Shown one piece after another: positions 54,731 to 64,000 of a stretch of DNA of 64,000 nt (the stretch's first letter is position 1; every line of letters begins with the position of its first letter). The position numbers and the translations under genes are program-made. The notes under the pieces were generated by a model, which saw only the letters and a list, made by a program, of their open reading frames with translations, was not told where the DNA came from and did no database searches. Location of the stretch: assembly GCA_016748015.1 (NCBI GenBank), contig JAAOMT010000512.1, positions 202,263 to 266,262 of the forward strand, read 5' to 3'. This DNA is from Geosiphon pyriformis. Taxonomy: Eukaryota > Glomeromycota > Glomeromycetes > Archaeosporales > Geosiphonaceae.

Positions 54731-55612
54731 TCAGGGTATCAAGCTGATTGGTTCCCAATCTTTGTAATAGATCAGGCAGGACATGCATTCATTGCTAGGA
54801 GAATACAATGGTTTGTCGCACCAGCACCGGGCACAAAGACTATGCCACCAATAACTGTATTTGGCTTTCTTGCCTGGCTTTCTGTCAAAGGTTCTTCTGA
54901 GCATGTTATAATAAGGCCAGCAGATTAACTTGCCATTGACAATGATTCCTTCTTTATTTGCCTTAACATTATCCAGTAGTTTGCCATTGCTAGTGAAGAT
55001 GATATAGATGAGTTCAGCAGTTTTTTTTTGTTCTTCTTGTTCTTCTTCTTCCTTACTTTCTTCATCATCTGATTCATCTGATTCATTTTCTTCTGGGCTC
55101 TGCTTGGGTACTAGGGGAGTTGTCCAATGGTGACACTTAACCACAATGGGTTTCTTACCACATCTGATGGTTAGTTCACAGAGTTCATAATCAAGCAAAG
55201 CCTTTGCTTTTTTGAGCCATTCATTGCCAACAATGATGGTGTATTCTTTTGCTTCAGACACTTCCATGTCAGTTTCAATGCTAATGCCATTGATGCGGAC
55301 AGGAATAGCTTTGGCTATGCCAAGCTCTTTCTTCTTATCACCATGCACATTGGTCATTGGTTGTGTGGATGGTTCATCAATTTTTCTGCCAATTGCTTCA
55401 AGAAAGTGTTTGGCAATAACACTAACAGATGATCCACTGTCTAGGATCAAATCAATGAAGTAGCCAGCCACTTGGGCTTTACAAATTAGAGGAGTAACAT
55501 TGCTATTGTCAGCAAGTCCAGCTTGGCGAGAGTGTTTGTTGGTTTTGGGTGTCTTTTTCTTTGAAATCAGGGATTTGCAAAAATCTTTTCTGAATTGTAG
55601 ATGGGTCATCAA
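54731..55612 (-). pseudogene. Gypsy-C protease and Cys-containing linker
   Basis: The protease motif LILDSGSSVSVIAKHFLEA (about 55450) and IIVGNEWLKKAKALLDYEL are intact. An acidic linker (SDESDDEESKEEEEQEEQKK) follows, then a short Cys cluster CARCWCDKPLYSPSNECMSC (about 54830-54770) before a stop at 54731-54733. The cluster occupies the position of the last Cys pairs in the Gypsy-A/B Cys-rich domain, but no dUTPase follows it. Confidence 0.8.
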
Positions 55613-55929
55613 TTGGCCAAAGGTTATATATGCTGGGGTTTCTATAAGGTCTTTGACAACAGAATAGGGACCAGATTTTTGTACTATTTCTGAGGATTCC
55701 AGCTTTGGAGGATTTTTAAAAACTTTGGCTTTTGGGGGCTCATTGTTGTCAGCAGTTAATATAGAAGCTTTATTGGGGTCCAGAACGAAATCAACTTTGG
55801 CTTTCTTCTTCTTTCTTGTGGATTTAGAGGGGTTAATTGCTAATTCATTTATATCATGGTCATCATCAGTTAAGTTAAAAGCATAAAAGGGGTTTTTTTC
55901 TGGTTGGCTTGCACTCTTACCCTTTGGAG

Positions 55930-57478
55930 GTGCGCCTACCAGTTTAAAGGCTGATAAACAGTGGCTTCAACTAGGGGATCCTCTCCAAAGAAATTGATGT
56001 TGGCATGATTGGGTCTTTGGTTGGGTACATTGTTGTTGTTGATTCTGTTGTTCTGAGCATCATTGTTTCTGGAGGCTGGTGGAGGCAGTGGAGGATTGTT
56101 GCAATCTCTTGAAAAGTGTCCAGTTAATCCACAGTGATAGCATACAGGTGGGCCATGATTTTGTTGTCTTTAATAAGGTGATTGCTGGGGCTAATTGAAG
56201 CATGATTCAAATCTGGGTTTTCGTAGTTACTGATTTTCTCTGACTGCTTGGGCTAAGAGTTCTAATAACCAAGCAAGATTTGCTGTGAGTCTGTCTATTA
56301 ACTGTTTATTTGGATCTTGAGTGTGAGTGGCAAAAGAAGTAGCAGCCATTTGAGGGGCAGGAGCCATGACAGGAACAAGAGCAAAAACTGGTAGTGTGGA
56401 TCCCAAGTGCATCCTTTGGTTGTTTTCAATTCTTTGTGCTAATTCAATGGCCATATTCATGATGGGATTATCTTTCAGGGCCAGGAGGGGCCAAAGAGCA
56501 TATGATAGATCAGTTCTCAATCCTTTTGTGAAGGAGTGAATTTTCTGCTCTTCTGTCCAATTTCTTCCAGTGTCTACTCGTTTGATTAACTTTCTGATTG
56601 CTTTGGCATATTCGGTTACAACTTCGCCAGAACTTTGGGTTCTTCTTTCTAATTCCATACGCCATTTTGATATTAATATTGGGGTTCTGAACTTGTTTTC
56701 AAACCGGGTAGTAAAAGAAGTGTTGATTTCTCCCATATTTGCTGGTGTCCATCTAACAATTCTTTGCTGGGCATTGGCATCTGTTTCTTGTAAGAACCAG
56801 GTAGCAGGGGATCCTTGAAGGTAGCCACCGACAATTTGGAACTTGTATTCATCATCATATTGATTGGCTGTAGCGGCTCTTTCAAAGTCATTCAACCATT
56901 TAATTGGATCTTGTACATCACCTCTAAATAATGGTATTGGGGTGTTGTTTCTTTGCCTTAGAGCAGTTTGTATACCTTGAAGGGCGGCCAAAATGTTTGC
57001 TTGCATGGGGTCATTAGCCATTGGTTCAGGGGTAACTGTTTGTGTAGATGAGTCTGATTTGCTTGATAAAAGATCAAAAACAGGGGCAGTTTAGTAGCTT
57101 TCTTCTTCTGTTTCAAAGGGAGTTTCAGTTGCTTGATGAGCAGCAATCCAAATGTGGATTTGATGATTCAGATATTTGAAATCAGGGGGCTGTTGTTCAA
57201 AGGTTGCAGAATATAAGAGCTGATTGATACTGTTGTTTCTTTCTTCAAAGTCATTTTCAAAATAAGCTTGGTCAAAGTAATAGGTTGTATAAGCTGTATA
57301 GATTTCAGCTAAATGCTTGTTCAGGAACCAGTTCCAAAAGTCTTGGAATTGTCTACTGGATTGTTCTTCAAGGGGAAAGCAGATCAAGCAGGAGGGCAGA
57401 GGATTAAGTTCAATGAAGCTTTGGTTGTTTCTGTTGTGTGCTGAAAAGTGTTCTTCTGATTGCTGTGGCAGATATGAG
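55930..57478 (-). pseudogene. Gypsy-C gag
   Basis: Capsid frame 57021-56227: MANDPMQANILAALQGIQTA, FRGDVQDPIKWLNDFERAA, GGYLQGSPATWFLQETD, the last resembling the Ty3 capsid W...F..R pattern. In-frame residues extend upstream past a TAA at about 57090 to near the LTR. After TAA at 56227-56229 the frame goes on through two more stops to the knuckle CYHCGLTGHFSRDC (56142-56101) and an Asn/Pro-rich tail. The start codon is unclear. Confidence 0.8.
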
Positions 57479-57525
57479 TAATTACCTATACAATAAGGGA
57501 ATAAGTGAATTTTGACAACCTCACA

Positions 57526-57535
57526 GGGAGCACCA
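57526..57535 (-). promoter_or_regulatory. Gypsy-C primer-binding site
   Basis: TGGTGCTCCC on the minus strand, six bases after the LTR end. It shares the first eight bases with the Gypsy-A/B site although the LTRs are unrelated, suggesting the same or a closely related primer tRNA. Confidence 0.5.
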
Positions 57536-57656
57536 CTTTTATGTTATGGGTTAGAGTAACAAGCTAATGGATAGCAAGGAAGAACAGTATTGTATGGTGA
57601 TGGAAATAAACAAAGAAGGAATTACAATAAGGAAGCAAATTGAATAAGTAGGAATT

Positions 57657-57921
57657 CAATGTGCATGATCAGTCTCATAAAAATCACAGTCACTAATCTT
57701 TTCTTAAATCTGAAGGTAGAGGAATAGTCCATAATTGTCAACAAGATAACACTGCTGCTATTATTCTATGCCTCAACTTGGCGATTCTTAGAATCAATAA
57801 CAGGTATTGTTGTGTTTTTCAATCGTTTCTTTATTCAATGAATTACAAGAGCAAGCCAATTGCTTCTCAGACTAATTCTAACAAATACAAATCAAGAAGG
57901 GGAAAAGATAAGGTATGTGAA
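57657..57921 (+). repeat. 265-bp direct duplicate, left copy (abuts N-gap)
   Basis: Starts CAATGTGCATGATCAGTC and ends GGTATGTGAA at the gap. The same 265 bp follow the gap at 57942-58206. The Gypsy-C 3' LTR has this segment only once. Confidence 0.85.
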
Positions 57922-57941
57922 NNNNNNNNNNNNNNNNNNNN
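57922..57941. other. Assembly gap (20 N)
   Basis: A run of 20 N flanked by the 265-bp duplicate; probably an unmerged overlap rather than missing sequence. Confidence 0.95.
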
Positions 57942-58206
57942 CAATGTGCATGATCAGTCTCATAAAAATCACAGTCACTAATCTTTTCTTAAATCTGAAG
58001 GTAGAGGAATAGTCCATAATTGTCAACAAGATAACACTGCTGCTATTATTCTATGCCTCAACTTGGCGATTCTTAGAATCAATAACAGGTATTGTTGTGT
58101 TTTTCAATCGTTTCTTTATTCAATGAATTACAAGAGCAAGCCAATTGCTTCTCAGACTAATTCTAACAAATACAAATCAAGAAGGGGAAAAGATAAGGTA
58201 TGTGAA
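57942..58206 (+). repeat. 265-bp direct duplicate, right copy
   Basis: Same length and sequence as 57657-57921 as far as read. It continues without break into the rest of the LTR, so this is the copy joined to the true downstream sequence. Confidence 0.85.
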
Positions 58207-58345
58207 TGCCAACAAGTAGATACTTGAAGGTAAGAAAAGGGGAATAAGCAATTATAAGAGGAAGTAATTAATATTGTTTATTTCGTTATTTTAATCATGT
58301 CATTCTATAGTTAAGGAAATCATCGCTTATATAGCTGTCTAAAGT

Positions 58346-58477
58346 GGTCAATGACCAGGTCAACAATCAGATCAATGATCAGGTCAATGATCAGATCAAT
58401 GATCAGATTATTGATCAGATCAATAATCAGGTCAATAATCAGATCAACGGTCAGGTCATTGATCAGGTCAACAATCA
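58346..58477 (+). repeat. 12-bp minisatellite in the Gypsy-C 5' LTR (11 units)
   Basis: Eleven tandem 12-bp units, consensus GGTCAATGATCA, several with GATC in place of GGTC (G-to-A). It lies next to the TATA-like box on the 5' side in minus orientation, a place where upstream enhancer repeats would act. Confidence 0.9.
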
Positions 58478-58564
58478 CTATCTAAAAATAGGGTGGCTAA
58501 TTATATGACATCAGTAGCTAATACATGTGATAATTAATAAAAACTATGTGTTTCAACCGTAACA

Positions 58565-61500
58565 ATACCTAATGAGTTGTGGAAACAATGTGGTGATAAT
58601 GTGATGGTTTGTCTTTTGAATTTGTTGAATTCCTGTCTGAGAACTGATAATGTTCCTGTTTCTTGGAAGAGAACATGAGTTTTTATGATCCCCAAACCTT
58701 ATGACTGGGATAGAATTCTAATTAATACCAGACTGATTGCACTGATTGAAACACAAAAAAAATTTTGTTCAAGGTTTTATCAAATTGCATCTTGTTTATA
58801 TGTAGCAAGTTTGGCATTTTGCATGAAAACAATTTCTTGGTCTTGAGAGACATCTCAACTTAGTCTCCTATTTTTGTAGAAGATACTTTGGAAAAGAGTA
58901 GAGAAATTTGGTTGGTTTTATAGAATATGCAAAAAGTATATAATTTGGTTAGTTGGCATTATCTGAAGTCCAGTTTGAAGCACATTAAGATGTGTGGCAA
59001 ATTTATTGGGTTTTTTGGCAATATTCACATAAATAGGGTTAATAGAATTATAATTGACTTTGGTTTTTCAGATGGATATGTGGTTCATAACAAATTGGAC
59101 TAGAGTAAGATCTTTTCTTCACTTTTTTGGAAGATTTTTTACAACTCTTTGTTGTGTGAGGTCAAAAGGCAGGAACAATTATGTAATTATAGAATCAATT
59201 CAAATTTTGTGGCAAAATTCAGCAGAGTTAAGTCTAGTAATAGTAAGTCTTCATTCTTTGTAACAGGTGTATTTGTTGATGATACAATTTAAGTAGAGAA
59301 TGGTTAGGCTTCTACACAATATATTTTGGATATTGCAAGTGAATTCTTTGAGCTTAATAACATTTCTATAAACAATGACAAAACTGTGACCATTTTTATT
59401 AATCCAAGAGTGGCAAATGTGTCTTTGTTTATTAGTGGTAAGCCCATTTTTATAGCAAAAAATCATGAATCTCATAGATATTTGGGTATTTTTTTGTTAA
59501 CAGAGGGTCTGTCCAAGCCAAGTTTTTTCAAGACTCATGTAGATGTTAAATTTTTTTTGAATATGGTCTTTAAAAAAGTGATATCTAATAAGCAGTTCTC
59601 TTATTTGGTTTCAATAGTCCTCTAGCCTATTATCTATTATCATACACAATTCAGTTTTGTTGCCAAGAGTGTATGCTAAAAGTGGAATGTTTTAATTAGA
59701 AAGGGTCTTAGGTCTAAGACTTTGTTGCTGAAGGACTTTTTCAATAAAATCTTGCACCATTCATCTCTGTATAGTCTGAAGTCATTTGAGCAGATACAAA
59801 CTGAATTTAAAATTGTCTCAGTGATTGGTTCTCTAATGTGTCTGGAATTTTTGGCTGTTTGTTCAAACACTATGCTATAGATTTACAGATTTTGGGATAG
59901 GCACTTCTTAATCCTCTGTGCTATTTAGTCAAATTGAAAGTATGTCCTTTAAATAACTTTTTAGCAGGAGTTGTGAGGATCTTTATTGATATAAATGTTT
60001 CTTTATTCAATTATATGCCTTGTGTATTCCATGGTTCTGGCCATTTTTTTATGTCTAAAATTCTTGAAATTGCCAATTATTTTGATATAATGTATTCTTT
60101 GAAGCATTTTGGTGTTGCCTTTAGAGATGTTTTGATTATTAAGTGTGATCATGTTATGAATTAAAAAACCTTTTGGTGTTGAAAAAAGTTGAGTCTTAGG
60201 GGTCCAGTGTCATTTTGGTTTACTAAGGCCTTTGTGCATATGAATAATTGTTTGGCATGACCTGGGGTGTGTAAAGCTGTTGTAGACCATTCTAATTTTT
60301 TATGTTTGAGTAATTATTTGTGTGTTTATAAATATTTGCATGAAGTCTGGGCCAGTGAGCTAAACATATATATTGATGACTCATTGAGTAGTTTGGATAT
60401 AAGAGATGTAGCTTGTGGGGTGGCAGCTTTTTTTTCTGAGTGTGGACATTAGAGTTCAGAGTTTGTTATCCTCCACTTTGGTAAAACTACAGACAATTGT
60501 CTTGGCATTGGAGTGTATTCCTTTATCTTGTTCTATTGTGCTTTACTCAGATAGCCAAGCAGCTTTGAATGCTTGTGTGCTGGAAAGTGATTTGTGCCAG
60601 CCTGACTTTTGGAATAATTGCTGAGTGAAAAGGCATCATATTGCTAATTTGATCAAATTGAAAGACATTTTAGTAAGGTGAGTTAAGATAAAGAGGCATT
60701 TAAGTATTGTGGGCAATAATTATACAGATGTTTTCACTCACACTGTGGTGCATTTGGTTTTTCCAGCTAGTGTTTCTAATAAGTTTCTTGTGGCAGATGG
60801 TCTCATCATCTTTAGTAATACTTGTCATTTTATTCATAATATCTATTGTACTGTGAACTGGACTTTATGGGAGGCTGGGTCTGGTGTTAATGTATTGAAT
60901 GGTTTGAATATCCAGTGTGTTGACTGGGAGTATACTGCTTTTGTTTGGCATCTTGACTTTTATATGTTAACAGAGTTTATTAGTAAAAAGTCAGCAGCCT
61001 TACATACTTATCTAATGAAAACTGTACACAGGAGGTTGCCAGTAGTCATCTATAAAAGACTATATGACAAGTGCTACCCAAGTGTTTTGTGCCTAATGTG
61101 TGGTGATGTTGAATTCTCTGACCATGCTTTTACATATTTTGTAAATACAGTAGTGCATTCTGAGGTTGTTTCTAGTCACATTGACTTATGGAAGTCTTTA
61201 ATGGACAATTGTCTTCTGGTTTCGTCTTTAGTGCTTTTTATTTTCACAGAAGCCTCAGATGGCATTGTGTACACCAAGTTGTACAAAGATTTTGTTTTCA
61301 TAGATTGAATTAAGGAAGCTATTTCTGTTTTTGGAGACAGAAAAAAGACCATTGTTACCAGTGAAATTTTAGCTATTAATTAGCATAAAATTATCTTTAT
61401 AATTCCTATTATTAATTAGCATATTATTATCATTTTGATTATCACTTATTAAATTAGCCAAATTATCAAATACTATTACTCAATCAATAATCTGATTTGT

Positions 61501-62600
61501 ACTTTAGAAATTAAGATGATCAAATTACACAATACCCTGAACCATTTAACATAGTCAAAATTTGCCGAAATTAATGAAAATTCACCGAAATAATCAATAG
61601 TTCAGTGAAATAACTTGTAAATTCACCAAAATATATCTTTAGTTTACCCAAATTGTAGCAAAGAGAAAAGTACAAGTTCAAAAACTAGTATTATAACAAG
61701 TTGTATAAAAGAAGAGCTTTTCTCTTCAAGAAATATATTCTTCCCATATCTTACCATAGTATCTTACTTTAGATATCTTAATTGAAACAAATCACTTTTT
61801 TTACAAAATCAAATAAAAATTAAATATTCGAAAACCAAATCCTCAAAATTATTATACTTGAAATTCTCTCAAACACAACTAACGTTTTGAAATTGATTAG
61901 CTACCAATTTCAATAAGCTGTTAGTAACTCTAGGCCTGGATAGAAAACGTTTCTCTTGACAAAATTCTATTTCTTTTACATTTCTTTTATTTTATTTTAT
62001 TTTTCTTATTATAATTATTAGGGTAGTCTACAGACAAGATTTCTGTAGAAGAGTTAACTTTCACAGCAAAGTAACTACACATTTTTAGTGAGCTTTCAGA
62101 TGAACAATTCTTGGGAAAAAGTTGACATTTACTACAACATAACTATACAAAGTAACTGGCACAGAATTGGCCATTCTACTTATAAGCCCAATAGTTCAAA
62201 TTATAGGAAATAATTTGAAGATAAATTCAGTTACTGGAGGTTTAGCTACTTCTAGAAAATGTGAATTTGCAACCAACAGACATTTACAACATTCAAGAAA
62301 AGAGACCAAAAACCTTCAGTAACACCATGCCAATTGTCATTGATTTTGTTTACTATTTGGCCAAGAACTATTATAATAGAACATAGTTATTAAGATTTAA
62401 ATTTCAAGTTGTTATAGAAAAAAGTGGTTTGGTTTGTGATACAAGTGGGGTCTTTGCTCTTTTACATAGTTTGCCCAATCTGCTGTCTGAAAATGTGGTT
62501 CACATGTTTGGTGTTATTAAGTCATTAGCTGTTAGTTTTGGTTTTAGAAAACAGAGTTTGTTTTTTCAGGCTTGGATAATAGTAATAGAGTTTTTGTAAG
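58565..62600 (+). pseudogene. LINE-D ORF2, RT, RNase H and C-terminus, interrupted by a solo LTR
   Basis: Resumes after Gypsy-C with PNELWKQCGDN (Trp intact here, a stop in LINE1, 2 and 3), then VFMIPKPYDWDRILINT, the RT box VFVDDTI (FVDD at 59272-59283), YLGIFLLTEGLSKPS (about 59485) and NNFLAGVVRIFID. RNase H has YIDDSLSSLD (about 60370), LALECIPLSCS, SDSQAALNAC (about 60550). The finger CLMCGDVEFSDHAFTYF (about 61090) has its last Cys as Tyr. Trp-to-stop changes at 59290, 59898, 60162, 60180, 60622, 60679 and 61306. After the solo LTR (61353-62324) it continues PIVIDFVYYLAK to about 62600. Confidence 0.75.
61353..62324 (+). mobile_element. Solo LTR, Gypsy-A/B family
   Basis: 972 bp, TGTTACC to AGTAACA, in the orientation opposite to Gypsy-A. 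The 4-bp target duplication CCAT is perfect (61349-61352 and 62325-62328). Removing LTR plus CCAT rejoins LINE-D as RKKTMPIVIDFVYYL. Confidence 0.9.
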
Positions 62601-62750
62601 TGTATAGTGCTGCTTTAATAGGCCTGAGTGGCTAATTACATATAAAAAGTGCATGAGCCACATTTAGTTTAATTCATTTTGCTTTGTTTCTATATACTAG
62701 ATAGTAGTTAGACTGCACTCATAAAATTGTAAAATTGTAAAAAAAAAAAG

Positions 62751-64000
62751 TTTTTTTAATATAAATTATATATGATAAAAAAATTGTTTTTATTAATAAT
62801 AAATTTTAAAAAAATTATTAATTTTTTAAAGTTTTAAAAAACAATTAAATTAATATTTATTTTTAAATCAAACTTAGTTATAAAAAAAATTTTTTTTTTC
62901 TAATTTTATGATTATAACTATAATAAAGAGTAAAAAAGTTTGAAATTTTTTTTTTTATAATAACTAATAAAGTTTTAACAAAAAAAAATTTTATTATTAT
63001 TAAAACAGTTAAATAATATATTCTAATAATGTTTTTTTTAAATATTAAAAAAAAAATTGTTTTTAACAGTTTTAAAACATTTTTTTTACTTTTAACTAAT
63101 AATTTTTTTTAGTTAAAGTTTCTTTTAAAAAACACACATAAATTAATTTTAGTATTGTTTTTACTTTTTTTAAAAATTCTAAAATTTTTAATAGCAAATT
63201 AATTATCAAGTTGGTTATTATTATTATTATTATTATTATTACTTTACAAATAATTAAAAAAACCAAAAACTTTAAAAAACAGCAATAATTATTTGTATTT
63301 ACTATTATTATATTGACTTTTTTTGTAGTTTTTAATAAGATCTTAAATAAAATTTTTTTAGCAATAATTAGTTTTCTTTTTAATATAAATAATAACAACA
63401 ATAATATGTTTTTTAAAATAAACCAAAATTAAATATTGATTATATTGCTAAATATAATGTTTTTTAATAGATTTTTACTAATTTTAAAAACAAAACAACT
63501 TATTAAGTTACTTAATTTTAAAAATTGGGCTAATTAAATAAAAATTAAGTTAATATTTTGTTTTTTGTTTTTTAATGTTGTCTTTAGTAGTATTTAAAAA
63601 ACAATTTTTAATTGTTAAAGATTTTTTAAATAGCTTTTATTTTAATGTTTAATATTATATTTAAGATTAAATTAATCTTGATTAGTTTTTTATTTAAGTT
63701 ATTATCTGATTTTATTGAATTTAAATCAATTTTTAAAAATAATATTAAGTTGTTTGTATAGATTTTACTTCCAAGTTTTTTTTAATTGTTGTTATTAATA
63801 TTGTTATTAATAATTTTTTTTTTTAATTATTACTTAAGATTGCAAAATTTTTTGTAATAATTTTTGGTTTTTTTTTCTATTTTTGTTGTACTTTATAATA
63901 TTTTTTTTAACATATTTTTTAATAATATTAAAAATACTTTTGGTGTTTTTATTGTTATTATTTTTGCTAAATTAAAGTTTACAAATTTATAATAATATGT
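62751..64000. other. AT-rich block, diverged repeat of the 25-27 kb block
   Basis: Collinear with 25480-27190 at reduced identity: shared landmarks are AAAGAGTAAAAAAGTTT, AAATTAATTTTAGTATTG and AATATTAAGTTGTTTGTATA. A stretch from about 63650 echoes the LINE-ORF1-like remnant (FNIIFKIKLILISFLF-type frame), and a TTA/TTATTA microsatellite lies at about 63216-63240. No intact gene. Confidence 0.55.

Larger units (their letters stand above)
40889..58564 (-). mobile_element. Gypsy-C: Ty3/Gypsy element, carries Gypsy-B in its 3' LTR
   Basis: 5' LTR 57542-58564, gag, protease, RT, RNase H, integrase, ORF3, then a 3' LTR in two parts (51215-50752 and 41150-40889) separated by Gypsy-B. The ends are TGTTAC/T and GTAACA. 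The target duplication ATAC flanks it (40885-40888 and 58565-58568); closing it rejoins LINE-D as SGIPNELWKQCGDN. It is a different family from Gypsy-A/B: different LTR, no dUTPase, and only distantly similar proteins. It is fairly well preserved, with long open frames for protease, RT and integrase. Confidence 0.9.
57542..58564 (-). repeat. Gypsy-C 5' LTR (contains an artefactual duplicate and N-gap)
   Basis: TGTTATGGG to AACCGTAACA, 1023 bp as assembled. Removing the 20-N gap and one 265-bp copy leaves 738 bp, which exceeds the 726-bp 3' LTR by exactly one 12-bp minisatellite unit. A TATA-like CTATATAAG lies at about 58326-58335 (minus strand). Confidence 0.85.
35399..62750 (+). mobile_element. 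LINE-D: APE-type LINE split by three solo LTRs and Gypsy-C
   Basis: Host LINE of the whole right half. Its pieces are about 35399-37004, 37979-38877, 39871-40888, 58565-61352 and 62325-62750. At every junction the reading frame and similarity to the other LINEs resume when the insert plus 4 bp is dropped. The 5' leader (TCCAAATTCCCAAAAAAG) and 3' UTR match LINE1. It ends in a poly(A) run at about 62740-62750. Its total length without inserts is about 6.9 kb, like LINE3. It is more diverged than the other LINEs and full of stops. Confidence 0.85.

Noticed and set aside
1-64000. tRNA, rRNA or other structured RNA genes
   Set aside because: I looked for tRNA-like cloverleaf ends and rRNA landmarks by eye on both strands and saw none; a covariance-model scan would be needed to be sure.

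Overview
The window is a eukaryotic, AT-rich, intron-bearing chromosome segment. At its left edge is the 5' part of one host gene, a fungal-type cullin-4 on the minus strand with three ~70-bp introns. Everything right of about 1.15 kb is transposable-element sequence or very AT-rich filler. The LINE family (ORF1 with RRM-like and CCHC modules; ORF2 with APE endonuclease, reverse transcriptase, RNase H and a C-terminal zinc finger), short introns, strong AT bias and TE load suggest a fungus. An arbuscular mycorrhizal fungus (Glomeromycotina, perhaps Gigasporaceae) is my best inference; no rRNA or other diagnostic marker is present.

Layout. 1-900: CUL4 exons 4 to 1. 1160-1243: a scrap of LINE RNase H. 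1508-25040: LINE2 (minus strand), split twice. LINE1 (plus, 1549-8339) sits in its 3' UTR with a ~10-bp target duplication. Gypsy-A (minus, 9245-19069) sits in its RNase H region with a TCAC duplication. 25041-28136: an AT-rich block with decayed LINE-ORF1-like remnants and an assembly gap flanked by a 627-bp duplicate. 28137-35025: LINE3 (minus), the least damaged LINE. 35399-62750: LINE-D (plus), broken by three solo LTRs of the Gypsy-A/B family and by Gypsy-C (minus, 40889-58564). Gypsy-C's own 3' LTR is broken by Gypsy-B (minus, 41151-50747), a sister of Gypsy-A. 62751-64000: AT-rich sequence repeating the 25-27 kb block.

Removing each LTR insertion plus one copy of the 4-bp target site restores the host LINE reading frame, so the nesting order is well supported. 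Order: AT-rich fossils, then LINE2, LINE3 and LINE-D, then LINE1, Gypsy-A, the solo LTRs and Gypsy-C, and last Gypsy-B inside Gypsy-C.

Nothing in the TE part looks like an intact gene. Premature stops fall mostly at Trp, Gln and CGA-Arg codons, as expected from C-to-T/G-to-A decay. The most unusual content is in the Gypsy-A/B family: a pol polyprotein with a roughly 200-residue multi-Cys domain and a complete dUTPase between protease and reverse transcriptase, plus an unknown third ORF after integrase that ends inside the 3' LTR. Gypsy-C has a different third ORF and a 12-bp minisatellite in its LTRs. Two of the three N-gaps are flanked by exact-length duplicates and look like unmerged assembly overlaps.
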